Below the pieces are notes generated by a model. It searched no databases. It saw only the letters and a program-made list of their open reading frames with translations, and had not been told where the DNA came from. A stretch of DNA of 16,039 bases, taken from an uncultured Collinsella sp. GTDB lineage: Bacteria > Actinomycetota > Coriobacteriia > Coriobacteriales > Coriobacteriaceae. A program made the position numbers and the translations under genes. Each line of letters opens with the position of its first letter. The first letter of the stretch is position 1. This document shows, piece by piece, positions 1 to 4,745 of this stretch. The stretch is taken from positions 1 to 16,039 of the forward strand of contig CAAEOW010000005.1 of assembly GCA_900757705.1 (NCBI GenBank), read 5' to 3'.

Positions 1-1
1 C

Positions 2-400
2 AAGCGCCTAGGTGCCTATGCCAAGGTGGATATCCGCGAGGTGGCCGATATCGACCCGGCTAAGGCGGGCGGCGTGGATGCCGCGCGCGACAAGGAGGGA
101 GCGGCGATACTTGCAGTCCTGCCGCCTCGAGCGCATGTGATTCTGCTGGCCATTGAGGGCAAAGAGCGCTCGAGCGAGGAGCTTTCGGCGCGGCTCGATG
201 ATCTTATGCTGCGAGGCAATAGCGACATCGCCTTTGTGATTGGCGGATCGGACGGCGTGAACGATGACGTGCGCGCACGAGCCGATGAGATGCTCAGCTT
301 TGGACGCATTACCTTGCCGCACAACTTGGCGCGCGTGGTGCTGCTGGAACAAATCTATCGCGCCTGCAAGATCAGCCGAGGTGAGCCGTATCACAAATAG
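2..400 (+). CDS. rlmH: 23S rRNA (pseudouridine1915-N3)-methyltransferase RlmH, 5'-truncated
   Basis: SPOUT-class methyltransferase that uses S-adenosylmethionine to methylate N3 of pseudouridine 1915 in helix 69 of 23S rRNA, acting on assembled ribosomes in the cytoplasm. The reading frame is open from base 2 to the TAG at 398-400 and gives 132 residues; the family is about 155-160 long, so only about 25 N-terminal residues are off the left edge. Family landmarks visible are the KRL..Y start of the fragment, the SAM-binding FVIGGSDGV loop near residue 82, and the C-terminal LPHNLARVVLLEQIYRA stretch ending in GEPYHK, which is the usual C-terminus. A GTG at 26 opens a shorter reading of the same frame, but conserved residues lie upstream of it, so it is not the start. 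proC follows 73 bases later on the same strand. Identification is secure. Confidence 0.95.
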   Translation, partial: KRLGAYAKVDIREVADIDPAKAGGVDAARDKEGAAILAVLPPRAHVILLAIEGKERSSEELSARLDDLMLRGNSDIAFVIGGSDGVNDDVRARADEMLSFGRITLPHNLARVVLLEQIYRACKISRGEPYHK

Positions 401-473
401 GTCGGCAATACGAAACAATGCCGTGGGACAATAGCCTTCGTTTTGAAGAGCGTGTCTGAGAGGACTATGGGAT

Positions 474-1244
474 ATGAAGATTGGATTTGTCGGTTTTGGC
501 AATATGGCGAGCGCTATGGCCGATGGCTGGATCGCCGCCGGTGTGGCTGCGAGCGATATGTGCGCCTGCGCGGGCCACTACGACGCCTTGGTCGAGCGTT
601 GTGAGGCACGTGGGATGGTTGCCTGTCGTGATGTGGCGGAGGTTGTCGCCGCATCCGATATCGTGGTTGCTGCGGTCAAGCCATACATGATTGAGAAGGT
701 CTTCGCTCCGCTCAAAGAAACCCTTGCCGACAAGGTTGTTCTTTCGGTCGCCTGGACCTGGGATAGCGCCAAGTGGGAGCAGGTCCTGCCGGGTGTCGCA
801 CACATCTCGACGGTGCCCAACACACCGGTTTCGGTGGGCGAGGGCGTTATCGCCTGCGAGAAGTCCTCTACGCTCGGCGATGAGCAGCGTGCTGTTGTGC
901 TCGACCTGCTCGGTAAGCTTGGCGCTGTCGTCGAGCTCGACACAAGCCTGCTGTTTGTGGGCGGCACGGTGGGTGGTTGCGCTCCGGCGTTTGTCGCCAT
1001 GGCAATCGAGGCCCTGGGCGATGCGGCGGTCAAGCACGGTATCCCGCGTGCGGATGCTTATCGCATTGTGAGCCAGATGGTGCTGGGTACGGCAAAGCTG
1101 CAGCTTGCAACTGGCCAGCATCCTGCGGCGATGAAGGATGCCGTATGCTCGCCCGGCGGTGCCACCATCAAGGGCGTCGTTGCACTCGAGGACGCCGGCA
1201 TGCGCAGCGCCCTGGTCAAGGCAATCGACGCAACCCTCCAGTAA
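474..1244 (+). CDS. proC: Pyrroline-5-carboxylate reductase
   Basis: Reduces 1-pyrroline-5-carboxylate to L-proline with NAD(P)H, the last step of proline synthesis, in the cytoplasm. The product is 256 residues, slightly shorter than the usual 265-280. Residues 1-12 carry the Rossmann nucleotide-binding start (KIGFVGFGNMA). The segment after about residue 160 (GGTVGGCAPAFVAM) opens the helical dimerisation domain. The P5CR signature, SPGGATIKGVVALE, lies near the C-terminus. ATG at 474 is preceded by a GAGAGGA ribosome-binding site at 458-464. The gene runs in the same direction as rlmH across a 73-base gap in which I see no clear terminator or promoter, so the two may be co-transcribed. Its stop codon forms the edge of a repeat unit described separately. 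Nothing in the protein looks damaged. Confidence 0.95.
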   Translation: MKIGFVGFGNMASAMADGWIAAGVAASDMCACAGHYDALVERCEARGMVACRDVAEVVAASDIVVAAVKPYMIEKVFAPLKETLADKVVLSVAWTWDSAKWEQVLPGVAHISTVPNTPVSVGEGVIACEKSSTLGDEQRAVVLDLLGKLGAVVELDTSLLFVGGTVGGCAPAFVAMAIEALGDAAVKHGIPRADAYRIVSQMVLGTAKLQLATGQHPAAMKDAVCSPGGATIKGVVALEDAGMRSALVKAIDATLQ

Positions 1245-1282
1245 AACCGACCAAAAAAGGGACAGGTTTATGTTGGCAGGTT
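1245..1282. repeat. Repeat unit A (GGGACAGGTTTA-type), abutting the proC stop
   Basis: A 38-base unit that starts immediately after the proC TAA. Its left flank AACCGACC and right flank GGCAGGTT are identical to those of unit B at 1368-1404. Its A-rich core (1253-1274) contains AAAAAGGGACAGGTTTA at 1254-1270, which is the exact reverse complement of 1380-1396 in unit B. The core therefore lies in opposite orientation within the same flanks. From memory, GGGACAG..TTTA motifs recur in bacterial repeats associated with Y1-type (REP-associated) transposases. That link is inferred and no such transposase is present here. Confidence 0.75.
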
Positions 1283-1310
1283 TTTCCTGCGGTTTTGTCC
1301 TTTTAGCGAA

Positions 1311-1351
1311 AAGTGCCCCGCAACTGGCTCAATTCCAGTTGCGGGGCACTT
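1311..1351. terminator. Shared hairpin terminator between convergent proC and the small membrane gene
   Basis: Perfect 17-bp stem (1311-1327 with 1335-1351) and a 7-base loop, CTCAATT. On the minus strand it is followed by TTTT close to the stem, so it looks like an intrinsic terminator for the minus-strand small gene. On the plus strand the downstream run is weaker (GCGTTT). Its place between two convergent genes suits bidirectional use. Confidence 0.8.
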
Positions 1352-1367
1352 GCGTTTGCCCAGATAA

Positions 1368-1404
1368 AACCGACCAAAATAAACCTGTCCCTTTTTGGCA
1401 GGTT
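1368..1404. repeat. Repeat unit B, with core inverted relative to unit A
   Basis: A 37-base partner of the unit at 1245-1282. It has the same AACCGACC left and GGCAGGTT right flanks in the same orientation, but its core (1376-1396) is the reverse complement of the other core over 17 bases. The last two bases fall in the stop codon (1403-1405) of the minus-strand small gene. In a read-through transcript the two cores could pair and enclose the terminator hairpin. Confidence 0.75.
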
Positions 1405-1576
1405 AGTCCCAGAAGCTGTCTTCTTCGTCCTCGGACTTGGGGCCGCGGTCGACATACATCTTATGGGTGCGCTTCTCCATTACAAAGGCAATAATCGCAA
1501 ACAGCAGGATGCCGCCGGCGAAAAGGATGGCAAAACCGGTGCGGGTGCCAAACAAAAAGGAAAAAACTGCGTCCAT
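1403..1576 (-). CDS. Small single-pass membrane protein, 57 residues, hypothetical
   Basis: Reverse-strand frame from ATG at 1576 to TAA at 1405-1403. The N-terminus MDAVFSFLFGTRTGF leads into a hydrophobic segment at about residues 15-33 (FAILFAGGILLFAIIAF), followed by a basic stretch (MEKRTHKMYVDRGPK) and a very acidic tail ending SEDEEDSFWD. This fits a single membrane helix with a charged cytoplasmic tail. A good ribosome-binding site, AAGAAGG (complement of 1583-1589), lies six bases from the ATG. A strong hairpin terminator lies downstream at 1351-1311. I do not recognise a function. It could be a small envelope or regulatory membrane protein, and its length places it below common gene-finder cutoffs. 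The start signal, terminator and protein layout make it likely to be real. Confidence 0.75.
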   Translation of the reverse strand: MDAVFSFLFGTRTGFAILFAGGILLFAIIAFVMEKRTHKMYVDRGPKSEDEEDSFWD

Positions 1577-1600
1577 TGGGTGCCTTCTTGCGTAGTTGAG

Positions 1601-1630
1601 TTGGGTCGTAAACGCTCATAAGTATATACT
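1601..1630 (+). promoter_or_regulatory. Candidate serS promoter
   Basis: TTGGGT at 1601-1606 and TATACT at 1625-1630 with an 18-base spacer, giving a leader of roughly 50 bases before serS. The -10 region sits in the self-complementary AGTATATACT (1621-1630), which could also serve the divergent small membrane gene. The leader is too short for a T-box riboswitch. Confidence 0.4.
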
Positions 1631-1687
1631 TGCCCATACATGTACAAGGTTGCAACCTAAATGGAATGTATATCGCCGGAGGATCTA

Positions 1688-2971
1688 ATGCTTGATATCA
1701 AGTTTGTTCGCGAGAACCCCGATGCCATCGATGTCGCCATGGCTAACCGCCAGACGTCTTGGGATCGCGAGAAGTTCTTTGAGCTCGACGACGAGCGTCG
1801 TGCCGTCATCACTGAGGTTGAGGAACTTCAAGCCACGCGCAATGCCGAGTCCAAGAAGATCGGCGCCCTGATGAAGGAGGGCAAGAAGGACGAGGCCGAG
1901 GCCGCCAAAGAGGCCGTGCGCGCCGTCAACGAGAAGATTGACGGTCTGGCCGAGCGCCGCACTGCTCTCGAGCAGGAGCAGTACGACTTCATGGCTCACC
2001 TGCCCAACATTCCTTGCGAGGCCACGCCGTACGGCAAGGACGAGGACGAGAACATCGAGCGCCGTCGTTGGGGCACCCCGCGCGAGTTCGACTTCGACTT
2101 TAAGCCGCACTGGGATCTGGGCACCGATCTGGACATCCTCGACTTCGAGCGTGGCAACAAGCTCTCCGGCAGCCGCTTCACCGTTCTCGGTGGCGCCGGC
2201 GCCCGCCTGGAGCGCGCCCTTATCAACTTCTTCCTGGACACGCACACGAGTCGTGGCTTTAAGGAGTGGTGGCCGCCCATCGTCGTCAAGCGTCAGACCA
2301 TGTTCGGTACGGGTCAGCTGCCCAAGTTCGAGGACGACGCCTATCACGTCTCGGGCGACAACTTCCTGATCCCCACCGCCGAGGTCGTGCTCACCAACCT
2401 GCACGCCGGTGAGGTCCTCGACGCCGATACCCTGCCGCGCCGCTACACCGCCTTCACCCCCTGCTTCCGCGAGGAGGCCGGCTCCGCTGGTCGCGATACC
2501 CGCGGCATCATTCGCCAGCACGAGTTCGACAAGGTCGAGATGGTCAAGTTTGCCAAGCCGGAGGAGTCCGACGAGGAGCTCGAGAGCATGACCGCCGAGG
2601 CCGAGTTCCTGCTGCAGCAGCTGGGTCTTCCGTATCGCGTGATTAGCCTGTGCACCGGCGACCTGGGCTTCTCCGCCCGTCAGACCTACGACGTCGAGGT
2701 CTGGCTGCCGAGCTACAACGCCTACAAGGAGATCAGCTCCTGCTCCAACTGCGGTGACTTCCAGGCCCGTCGCGCCAACATCAAGTATCGCGACCCCGAG
2801 AACTTCAAGGGTTCGCGCTATCTGCACACCCTCAACGGTTCCGGTCTGCCGGCTGGCCGTACCATGGCAGCCATTCTGGAGAACTACCAGAACGCTGACG
2901 GCACCATCACGATCCCCGAGGTTCTGCGTCCCTACATGGGCGGCCTCGAGAAGATCGAGCCGGTCGCGTAG
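1688..2971 (+). CDS. serS: Seryl-tRNA synthetase
   Basis: Class II aminoacyl-tRNA synthetase that activates serine with ATP and charges tRNA-Ser in the cytoplasm. The product is 427 residues, the normal bacterial length. The N-terminus MLDIKFVRENPDAI is typical. Residues about 30-100 form the charged antiparallel coiled-coil arm that recognises the long variable arm of tRNA-Ser. Motif 2 is at about 260-280 (FREEAGSAGRDTRGIIRQHEF) with its ATP-contacting arginine. Motif 3 is at about 381-401 (TLNGSGLPAGRTMAAILENY). The ATG at 1688 is chosen over the in-frame ATG at 1661 because it has GGAGGA at 1678-1683 and begins exactly where the family begins. It is followed by a strong terminator and looks monocistronic. 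A tRNA-Ser gene occurs later in the window, though not in the same unit. Confidence 0.97.
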   Translation: MLDIKFVRENPDAIDVAMANRQTSWDREKFFELDDERRAVITEVEELQATRNAESKKIGALMKEGKKDEAEAAKEAVRAVNEKIDGLAERRTALEQEQYDFMAHLPNIPCEATPYGKDEDENIERRRWGTPREFDFDFKPHWDLGTDLDILDFERGNKLSGSRFTVLGGAGARLERALINFFLDTHTSRGFKEWWPPIVVKRQTMFGTGQLPKFEDDAYHVSGDNFLIPTAEVVLTNLHAGEVLDADTLPRRYTAFTPCFREEAGSAGRDTRGIIRQHEFDKVEMVKFAKPEESDEELESMTAEAEFLLQQLGLPYRVISLCTGDLGFSARQTYDVEVWLPSYNAYKEISSCSNCGDFQARRANIKYRDPENFKGSRYLHTLNGSGLPAGRTMAAILENYQNADGTITIPEVLRPYMGGLEKIEPVA

Positions 2972-2994
2972 ATTGGCTGCATAAGCGATTTGCT

Positions 2995-3023
2995 AGGGCA
3001 CTCCTTTTTGGGGTGCCCTTTTT
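2995..3023 (+). terminator. serS intrinsic terminator
   Basis: 10-bp stem with one G-T wobble (AGGGCACTCC at 2995-3004 with 3010-3019), a TTTTT loop and a run of five T's directly after the stem. It lies 24 bases after the serS stop. Confidence 0.9.
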
Positions 3024-3079
3024 GTGTGCGGCCATACCATGCTGTGCGGACAGCTCAATAGAAAACACACGAACAACTG

Positions 3080-3109
3080 TTCTGTATACAGCCATCTACC
3101 TGCTATGCT
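3080..3109 (+). promoter_or_regulatory. Candidate promoter for the 125-residue gene
   Basis: TTCTGT at 3080-3085 and an extended -10 (TGC then TATGCT at 3104-3109) with an 18-base spacer. The -35 is poor but the extended -10 is good. It would give a leader of about 27 bases. Confidence 0.35.
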
Positions 3110-3142
3110 TTTGCTAAATAAGAGCGAGAGAAAGGGGACGCG

Positions 3143-3520
3143 ATGGAGCTGTTTGATGATCGGGTGGTTTTGTTTGAGAGCGACGAGGGCGGGGAGTACC
3201 TGCTTGTGACGTGTGAGCCGTCTGGCATGGGTGGCCTGGTGGTTCGACAGACGAGCGAGGGGCCGTTGACGCAATGGTGCTACGAGGAGTCGCCTCATGT
3301 GGTTGAGGCGTTTGTGGCGCACGAGGGGCTTGTGGCCCTAGAGCATTTCTATGGGGTCCAGACATCTAATCAGGTTGCTCGCATGTTGAGCATCTCGTTT
3401 GCCGATTATGATTGTGCCCAGCGGGTGAGATCGCTCCTGAGGGAACTTGATGCTAAGTTTGACGTGATCGAAAAGCCAATCGATCGTACGGGGAATGGCG
3501 GTATATGCGGAGCAGCATGA
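3143..3520 (+). CDS. Hypothetical protein, 125 residues
   Basis: A small cytoplasmic-looking protein that I do not recognise. ATG at 3143 follows AAAGGGG at a five-base spacing, and an extended -10 promoter lies about 35 bases upstream, so translation is plausible. The sequence is acidic with short strand-like stretches at the N-terminus (VVLFES, EYLLVTCEP, GLVVRQT). A helical second half (ARMLSISFADYDCAQRVRS, LLRELDAKF) follows. It has no signal peptide or membrane helix. Four cysteines are scattered without a clear metal-binding pattern. It stands alone between the serS terminator and the tRNA-Arg cluster, with no clear terminator before the tRNA promoter at 3557. The C-terminal RTGNGGICGAA looks disordered. 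No function can be assigned. A minus-strand frame covers part of it but has no comparable start signals. Confidence 0.65.
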   Translation: MELFDDRVVLFESDEGGEYLLVTCEPSGMGGLVVRQTSEGPLTQWCYEESPHVVEAFVAHEGLVALEHFYGVQTSNQVARMLSISFADYDCAQRVRSLLRELDAKFDVIEKPIDRTGNGGICGAA

Positions 3521-3556
3521 CAAGACTGCGTTCCACAAAAAAGTTTGAAATTGTGC

Positions 3557-3586
3557 TTGACTCCAATAAGCTAAAGTGGTTTTATA
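3557..3586 (+). promoter_or_regulatory. tRNA-Arg 1 promoter
   Basis: TTGACT at 3557-3562 and TTTATA at 3581-3586 with an 18-base spacer, ending 11 bases before the mature tRNA 5' end. The A/T-rich stretch just upstream (about 3536-3551) resembles an UP element, as is common for stable RNA promoters. Confidence 0.65.
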
Positions 3587-3597
3587 TGTCTTGCGCT

Positions 3598-3674
3598 GCG
3601 GCGTTACCTCAGCTGGATAGAGGGTCTGACTACGAATCAGAACGTCATAGGTTCGAATCCTATACGCCGCACCA
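3598..3674 (+). tRNA. tRNA-Arg (ACG), copy 1
   Basis: Complete 77-base cloverleaf with encoded CCA. The acceptor stem is GCGGCGT with ACGCCGC. The D stem is CCTC with GAGG, and the anticodon stem is TCTGA with TCAGA around loop CTACGAA, giving anticodon ACG. The variable loop is ACGTC, the T stem ATAGG with CCTAT, and the T loop TTCGAAT. A34 is expected to be deaminated to inosine to read CGU, CGC and CGA, which fits the heavy CGC/CGT use in neighbouring genes. It has its own promoter and terminator and is followed by a structured repeat element. Confidence 0.97.
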
Positions 3675-3684
3675 ATTGAACTTG

Positions 3685-3713
3685 AAGCCTCCGGCAACGG
3701 GGGCTTTTCTTTT
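3685..3713 (+). terminator. tRNA-Arg 1 terminator
   Basis: 9-bp stem AAGCCTCCG with CGGGGGCTT (one G-T wobble), a GCAA tetraloop of GNRA type, and a TTCTTTT tail. It is nearly identical to the terminators at 3876, 4382 and 4571. Confidence 0.9.
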
Positions 3714-3715
3714 AT

Positions 3716-3864
3716 GGCGGTATCCCATGGATTCGAATCTCGGTCGAGGCGCGGGCGTAAAGAAAACGCGGAGCGTTTTTAGCCCGCGGGCGAGCACGCC
3801 GGCAGGCGGGCGAAGCCGGTGCGGATCCGCGAAGCGGATACGCGGAATCCTATACGCCGCACCA
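3716..3864 (+). repeat. tRNA-Arg-matched structured element, copy 1
   Basis: Begins two bases after the tRNA terminator with a degenerate inverted copy of the tRNA-Arg T arm: GGATTCGAATCT at 3729-3740, one mismatch from the reverse complement of AGGTTCGAATCC. It ends with a 20-base direct copy of the tRNA 3' end (3845-3864, matching 3655-3674). Between them are hairpins. A GCGGGC/GCCCGC stem (3751-3756 with 3782-3787) encloses AAAACGC/GCGTTTT (3763-3769 with 3773-3779). CGCC/GGCG lies at 3797-3808 and ATCCGC/GCGGAT at 3825-3839. The repeat period from tRNA 3' end to copy is 190. It has no D or anticodon arm, so it is not a tRNA. Confidence 0.85.
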
Positions 3865-3875
3865 ATTGAAATTGA

Positions 3876-3904
3876 AAGCCTCCGGCAACGGGGGCTTTTC
3901 TTTT
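3876..3904 (+). terminator. Duplicated tRNA-Arg terminator after element copy 1
   Basis: The same AAGCCTCCG, GCAA, CGGGGGCTT hairpin and TTCTTTT tail as at 3685-3713, following the copied tRNA 3' end. The duplication therefore spans both the tRNA end and its terminator. Confidence 0.9.
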
Positions 3905-3905
3905 A

Positions 3906-3941
3906 GGCGGACGCCGCATGGATTCGAACCTCGGTCGAGGC
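3906..3941 (+). repeat. Truncated element: inverted T arm only
   Basis: Starts directly after the second terminator like a full element. It contains GGATTCGAACCT at 3920-3931, an exact reverse complement of the tRNA-Arg T-arm core, and CCTCGGTCGAGG, then breaks off into AT-rich sequence that leads to the next tRNA promoter. It looks like the start of a further unit that was lost or never completed. Confidence 0.75.
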
Positions 3942-3965
3942 ACGAACAACTTAATTATCACTCCG

Positions 3966-4016
3966 TAAAATTTTTTCTAATTGTCGCTTGACCCATCGGG
4001 GGCTCGCGTGCATAAT
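3966..4016 (+). promoter_or_regulatory. tRNA-Arg 2 promoter with UP-like A/T tract
   Basis: A/T tract at 3966-3982, TTGACC at 3988-3993, a 17-base spacer and CATAAT at 4011-4016. The -10 region GTGCATAATAATC is the same as in the promoter of tRNA-Arg 3. Confidence 0.8.
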
Positions 4017-4028
4017 AATCCGTGCGTT

Positions 4029-4105
4029 GCGGCGTTACCTCAGCCGGATAGAGGGTCTGACTACGAATCAGAACGTCATAGGTTCGAATCCTATACGCCG
4101 CACCA
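4029..4105 (+). tRNA. tRNA-Arg (ACG), copy 2
   Basis: 77 bases with encoded CCA, identical to copy 1 except for one base in the D loop (AGCCGGATA in place of AGCTGGATA). The anticodon is ACG within CTACGAA. This copy has its own promoter and terminator and is the only one of the three not followed by a structured element. It may show the unmodified arrangement. Confidence 0.97.
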
Positions 4106-4115
4106 ACTGTACTTT

Positions 4116-4143
4116 AAAGCCTCCGGTAACGGAGGCTTTTCTT
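4116..4143 (+). terminator. tRNA-Arg 2 terminator
   Basis: AAAGCCTCCG pairs with CGGAGGCTTTT around a GTAA tetraloop (GNRA type), with a short T-rich tail. The stem is perfectly paired. The terminators at the element-bearing loci carry a G-T wobble at one position instead. Confidence 0.88.
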
Positions 4144-4216
4144 ATATGTCGACATACTTGAGGAGTTTCTTTCGCCGTGTTTGAAAGTATCGAGTCGATC
4201 GACTGCATCAAATGAG

Positions 4217-4282
4217 TAAAAATCAAATTCGATAACTTTTTTTGAAAAAATGCTTGACCATTATTCAGTCCCTGTGCATAAT
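4217..4282 (+). promoter_or_regulatory. tRNA-Arg 3 promoter with UP-like A/T tract
   Basis: A long A/T-rich stretch (about 4217-4250) precedes TTGACC at 4254-4259, a 17-base spacer and CATAAT at 4277-4282, ending 12 bases before the tRNA. The layout is the same as at tRNA-Arg 2. Confidence 0.8.
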
Positions 4283-4294
4283 AATCAACAAGTC

Positions 4295-4371
4295 GCGGCG
4301 TTACCTCAGCTGGATAGAGGGTCTGACTACGAATCAGAACGTCATAGGTTCGAATCCTATACGCCGCACCA
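4295..4371 (+). tRNA. tRNA-Arg (ACG), copy 3
   Basis: 77 bases, identical to copy 1 across the whole cloverleaf, with anticodon ACG and encoded CCA. The intergenic sequences around the three genes differ apart from promoter boxes and terminators, so this is an old or selected multi-copy set and not a recent simple tandem duplication. Confidence 0.97.
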
Positions 4372-4381
4372 ATTGAACTTA

Positions 4382-4410
4382 AAGCCTCCGGCAACGGGGG
4401 CTTTTCTTTT
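4382..4410 (+). terminator. tRNA-Arg 3 terminator
   Basis: The AAGCCTCCG, GCAA, CGGGGGCTT hairpin with a TTCTTTT tail, the same as at tRNA-Arg 1. Confidence 0.9.
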
Positions 4411-4560
4411 ACGCCGGCACTGCATGGATTCGAACCTCGGTCGAGGCGCGGGCGTCGAGAAAACGCGGAGCGTTTTAGCCCGCGGGCGAGCACGCCGGCA
4501 GGCGGGCGAAGCCGGCGCGGATCCGCGAAGCGGATGCGCGGAATCCTATACGCCGCACCA
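4411..4560 (+). repeat. tRNA-Arg-matched structured element, copy 2
   Basis: Same architecture as 3716-3864. The inverted T-arm core GGATTCGAACCT is at 4426-4437. Stems are GCGGGC/GCCCGC (4448-4453 with 4478-4483), AAAACGC/GCGTTTT (4460-4466 with 4470-4476), CGCC/GGCG (4493-4504) and ATCCGC/GCGGAT (4521-4535). The direct copy of the tRNA 3' end is at 4541-4560, with a period of 189. It differs from copy 1 at scattered positions, mostly in the left end and linkers, while the stems are unchanged. Confidence 0.85.
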
Positions 4561-4570
4561 TTTGAACTTG

Positions 4571-4599
4571 AAGCCTCCGGCAACGGGGGCTTTTCTTTT
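4571..4599 (+). terminator. Duplicated tRNA-Arg terminator after element copy 2
   Basis: AAGCCTCCG, GCAA, CGGGGGCTT and a TTCTTTT tail. It is followed directly by another truncated element start. Confidence 0.9.
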
Positions 4600-4641
4600 A
4601 CGCCGGCACCCCATGGATTCGAACCTCGGTCGAGGCGCGAG
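4600..4641 (+). repeat. Truncated element: inverted T arm only
   Basis: Carries GGATTCGAACCT at 4615-4626 and CCTCGGTCGAGG, then decays (GCGCGAGCGTGAAG) into the leader of the large gene that starts at 4746. The stretch 4642-4745 holds a 7-bp hairpin (GTCGCGG with CCGCGAC near 4689-4707) and a weak -10-like TAAGAT at 4673. I see no firm promoter for the downstream gene. Confidence 0.7.
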
Positions 4642-4745
4642 CGTGAAGCGGACGATTTCCTGTCGACTCGTGTAAGATTCCGAGTAGGTGTCGCGGCCCA
4701 TCCGCGACCGCTCCTTCTCTAGACGACCGATCAGGGTGATATTTC

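Noticed and set aside
1577..1687. T-box riboswitch upstream of serS
   Set aside because: The leader is only about 50-110 bases and lacks the specifier hairpin and T-box sequence. A simple promoter explains it.
1685..2827. Long minus-strand frame (about 380 residues) opposite serS
   Set aside because: It is a mirror of the strongly biased serS codons. The product is a low-complexity valine/leucine/glutamate-rich sequence with no start signals.
3845..4560. The duplicated tRNA-Arg ends as extra tRNA genes or tRNA pseudogenes
   Set aside because: Only the last 20 bases are copied. No D arm, anticodon arm or 5' acceptor strand is present.
3655..4641. CRISPR-like repeat array
   Set aside because: The repeats are tRNA ends, terminators and hairpin elements with a period near 190, not short repeats with unique spacers, and no cas genes are present.
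3505..4675. Several open frames on both strands running through the tRNA-Arg genes and elements
   Set aside because: They translate tRNA genes, terminators and repeat elements. Similar peptides (for example ones containing RIRTYDVLIRSQ or RRIGFEPMTF) are typical spurious products of tRNA sequence. None has a convincing ribosome-binding site.
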